DNA from: Penium margaritaceum
Taxonomy: Eukaryota; Streptophyta; Zygnematophyceae; Desmidiales; Peniaceae
DNA: 23,594 nucleotides
Assembly: GCA_023375785.1 (NCBI GenBank)
Contig: SZWC01001603.1
Span: 251,806 to 275,399 of the forward strand
Direction of reading: 5' to 3'
Each line of letters opens with the position of its first letter. The first letter of the stretch is position 1. Shown here piece after piece: positions 21,232 to 23,594 of the stretch. A program made the translations under genes and the position numbers. Under the pieces are notes generated by a model. It did not search any database and was not told the DNA's origin. It was given only the letters and a program-made list of their open reading frames with translations.

Positions 21232-21836
21232 TTAGGATAAACTGACCAAAAAATCTTAGTTTTTGCTCTGTCCTAATGGGAGGTGTCATCTTTTGGCAGA
21301 TTACGAAGTTTTGGACCTACCTGAATCCTACCCTATGGGATGCTCAACCTTGATATCGGTGGTCGCAAAGGTAAGCCGACCATAACGGCTGAATCATTGT
21401 CTTTCCGCCCAGGCAATTCTGGCCATCATTTATTCGAAAACAGTTTGCCCTGCTCGTTTCTGATATGCCGACGCGCTAGCCTTCACACAATGACGATGGT
21501 TTGAACGACTTTCCTCTTCTGTTCTTCGTAATTAGTTGGGTTCAGACGAATGAGTCTGACTGAAACATCTACAATAATTATGTATTTTATCATTCACACT
21601 GCCCTTAAAAAACTCGCCGTTTAGCCGGCGTACCAGGTAGGTCTCTCACGTCAGGTCGGAGTTTGGCGCTTATGAGATTTGTCGGTGGAGGTTGCCATGC
21701 GCTATTGCTGGCTGTTACATGTTTTCAACGTATTTTTCGGAACAGTCGCTCGCCTTTTACACCTGTCCTCATCGTCACAATTTGTCGTGGCGACTGGTCA
21801 GGTCATCGCCTCGGACAAGTTTGCCCTTCTTTTTAA
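21232..21836. other. Unpaired segment (about 605 bp) in the right half of the inverted repeat
   Basis: The left half lacks this DNA: there, the outer and inner arms are joined by about 10 bp. It is either an insertion on the right or a deletion on the left. No terminal repeats or target duplication were seen at its edges. It contains an exon-like piece at 21300-21370: acceptor CTTTTGGCAG, donor CAAAG|GTAAGC, and an open frame containing YEVLDLPESYPMGCSTLISV. No family is recognised, and no partner exon was found. Confidence 0.55.
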
Positions 21837-22108
21837 TGCGCGATCAACTCCAGACATCGCTCGATCCATCCTGCAGTCAAGGGACGCGTAGTAGCTGCGC
21901 TTAGGTGAGCTGTCGCTGACTCGAAATCGGTGCCGAAGCATGCACCCACGCGGCAAAGCTGTCTGTAGCGTAAGTCATTAGCTATGTCGTGTTTTTTATT
22001 TCGCGACGTCAAAAAACATGGCATCGCTGGTGACCGATCTCGAACTAGGCATCGTACCTGTTCATCCTTTTGAACGCGGCATCGCTCTTGTCTTCACTGT
22101 TTCTGAAA
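21837..22108 (-). repeat. Outer right arm of the long inverted repeat
   Basis: Reverse-complement partner of 20240-20515. GGCATCG (the complement of CGATGCC) occurs at 22020, 22048 and 22078. These mirror the left spacing of 28 and 30 bases. The nested hairpin of the left arm is degraded here. Confidence 0.85.
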
Positions 22109-22993
22109 TGAACTGGAATCTAGAATTTTTTAAATAGATTAAACATGATTTCATGTTTTCGTCTACAAAAACAATGCAAAGTCAGTTGGTTTGTCTAGAA
22201 AATTGTGCATTAATGGTCCTCATTTCATCCTAATAAATGCACAAGATTGAAACACATTGCTCCAACACAATGTAGAGCGGCGCAGGGGGCCAGGTGCATT
22301 CTGGTTGACATCTCTGTGGGACGACAAAGCTGGATTCATCAAATGGCCCGTCGCTTTTTCGAAGACGAACAGACACTACGAATCCTTTGTGTTTCTGCGT
22401 AGGTCGAAAGTCCGGTGCCACTTACATTCGATTGAAAGGGTATTGATCACGTGGTCCGCACAGGACTACAACTGTCAAGCGAGAGATTCTTTCCTTCATC
22501 GAAATTAGATCGGAAACACAGATGTTGGGGGAATCTTGTCGCATTCATAATCACTTTACAAGTGAAGAGCGAGATACAATTTGAAAGATTCGATACAGCT
22601 GAAGGACGGAGGTTTCGAAGGGAGGTTCTTTGATATTGTAGCAGTGAGACGTAATCCACGCGCGCTATCCTGTGCATGCACGCGCTCTAACGAATTGAAC
22701 GTTCTATACGCGTAGCAAATCAGACGCAAGCGGTCGCCTTTCAGCGGTAAGGACTAAGGGCCCGCGCGCGTACATGACGTATTCAGAAGGGTAATAATGA
22801 AGAACGTATGGAACATTTGCTGCAAATGAAGAACGATTTCCTGATCCAACTATGCGGCGAAAACAAGTTCGAACCCGAACACAAATGGGAAAGCCGCCTG
22901 CACATCTGTACATCAATAATGTAAGAATCCATGGGTCAAATACAAACGCGTCTCTGATAATATGATGACTTTCCTCGGGAGGGCAAAGCTAAG
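22109..22993. other. CpG-containing unique DNA right of the inverted repeat
   Basis: CpG-rich patches such as CCGCGCGCGT near 22761 and CACGCGCGC near 22657 occur in otherwise unique sequence. Three consecutive minus-strand frames (22916-22704, 22677-22447, 22421-22230) and overlapping + frames are open, but none has a recognisable domain, and open frames on both strands argue against coding. GTTCGAACC at 22867 resembles a tRNA B box but lacks any tRNA arms around it. Confidence 0.4.
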
Positions 22994-23064
22994 AAAAAAA
23001 CAGAGAACGAACAATGGGTCCACAAGGGAACTTTGTGGACCCAATGTTCGTTCTCTGTTTTTTT
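22994..23064. repeat. Near-perfect hairpin, 32-bp stem and 7-base loop
   Basis: The left arm 22994-23025 starts with seven A followed by CAGAGAACGAACA. It is the reverse complement of 23033-23064 except for one mismatch (31 of 32 paired). The loop is GGGAACT. Near-perfect arms imply recent origin or maintenance by conversion. It could be a very small palindromic element; no target duplication is evident. Confidence 0.92.
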
Positions 23065-23067
23065 CAT

Positions 23068-23095
23068 TGAGTAGAAACCTATGAGTAGAAACCTT
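23068..23095. repeat. 14-bp tandem duplication next to the hairpin
   Basis: TGAGTAGAAACCTA (23068-23081) is followed at once by TGAGTAGAAACCTT (23082-23095), 13 of 14 identical, starting four bases after the hairpin ends. Confidence 0.85.
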
Positions 23096-23254
23096 GAAAT
23101 CAAAGAAAAGTGAGATGACAGAAAAATTAGGAAAACAAACAAACCTAGATTATTGTTCAACAAGAGTAAAAAGTTCATCAAAAGAAAGTGACAATTTGAA
23201 TTATTTACGTACAATAAAACGAAATATTAGCTCCAAGTCAGAAAGACTATTCAA

Positions 23255-23594
23255 GACAAATTTCTATACATATACATGTAGATATCGATATAGATATATA
23301 TATATATGTATAGATAGAGATAAAGATTGGGGTATATGAATGCATATGAATATATATAAACATAAATATATGTAAGTATAGCTATAGATATGGATATAAA
23401 TATAGATACAAATAAACATATAAATATTGACAGATATAGACATAGATATATTTAGATATAGATATAGATATATATAGATATAGATATAGATACAGATATA
23501 TATATATAGATATAGATATAGATATAGATATAGATATAGATATAGATATAGATATAGATATAGATATAGATATAGATATAGATATAGATATAGA
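23255..23594. repeat. GATATA hexanucleotide microsatellite, cut by the window edge
   Basis: An imperfect TA/GATA-rich lead-in from about 23255 becomes a regular GATATA repeat by about 23450. It is perfect from about 23505 to the last base (about 15 units). The array continues beyond the window. Confidence 0.95.

Larger units (their letters stand above)
20240..22108. mobile_element. Long inverted-repeat element (foldback or long-TIR transposon, non-autonomous)
   Basis: The left half reads inward as an imperfect copy of the right half read from the other strand. The outer arms are 20240-20515 against 21837-22108; the inner arms are about 20525-20805 against 20965-21231. An unpaired central region of about 160 bp and an unpaired 606-bp segment on the right (21232-21837) remain. 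About 20 bp of weaker similarity extends beyond each outer edge. No transposase frame or catalytic motif is visible, so the element is non-autonomous if mobile. Long TIRs occur in Mutator-like and foldback elements, but no target-site duplication could be identified, so the family is undetermined. The whole interval is much richer in CpG than its left flank. Confidence 0.8.

Noticed and set aside
20293-22024. Similar peptides encoded in both arms of the inverted repeat (shared CFGTDFESAT and AGWIERCLELIAH)
   Set aside because: The frames match because the DNA matches. Over 20382-20515 the differences between arms fall mostly at first codon positions (about seven first, one second, four third), the opposite of coding constraint.
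22867-22875. GTTCGAACC as the B box of a tRNA gene or SINE
   Set aside because: The flanking bases do not form a T-arm stem, and no A box or acceptor stem is found at the right distance on either strand.
22230-22916. Three consecutive minus-strand frames as exons of a gene
   Set aside because: The only joining intron I could propose (a GTAAGT near 22422 to a CAG about 30 bases on) is far too short, + strand frames are open as well, and no domain is recognisable.

Overview
This is eukaryotic nuclear DNA, most likely from a plant or a streptophyte alga. The window has one recognisable gene, and it is split by introns. No reading frame has bacterial length, and there are no ribosome-binding sites, operons, rRNA genes or credible tRNA genes. 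The plant-lineage call rests mainly on that one gene: its last two exons read like the C-terminal half of the plant glyoxalase/VOC family. The organism cannot be named from this sequence.

Layout. Positions 1-66 are a G-rich 7-bp tandem repeat inside or next to an intron. The last two exons of the VOC gene lie at 240-402 and 1104-1232; upstream exons are outside the window. The 701-bp intron between them carries a 90-bp palindromic mini-element flanked by a near-identical 19-bp direct repeat. From about 1.25 to 20.2 kb the DNA is mostly AT-rich and CpG-poor, with no recognisable gene. It is broken up by a degenerate C-rich repeat array (7.54-8.60 kb), two diverged copies of a dispersed repeat (9.12-9.36 and 18.21-18.47 kb), a purine-rich block (9.44-9.71 kb), several short strong hairpins, a weak LTR/primer-binding-site-like segment near 15.2 kb, and a clear minisatellite of alternating purine and pyrimidine blocks (16.25-17.20 kb, about 58 bp per unit).

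From 20.24 to 22.11 kb lies the most striking object: a very long imperfect inverted repeat, about 1.9 kb end to end. Its outer arms are about 90% identical, its inner arms more diverged. One side holds about 600 bp with no counterpart on the other, and both ends carry three regularly spaced CGATGCC motifs. Its CpG density is about ten times that of a surveyed AT-rich stretch. It is best read as a non-autonomous long-TIR or foldback-type transposon of undetermined family. The window then has a CpG-rich unique stretch, a 32-bp-stem perfect-class hairpin at 22994-23064, and a GATATA microsatellite that runs off the right edge.

There is no gene network to reconstruct. Apart from the VOC enzyme fragment, the content is repeats, mobile-element remnants and anonymous intergenic DNA.
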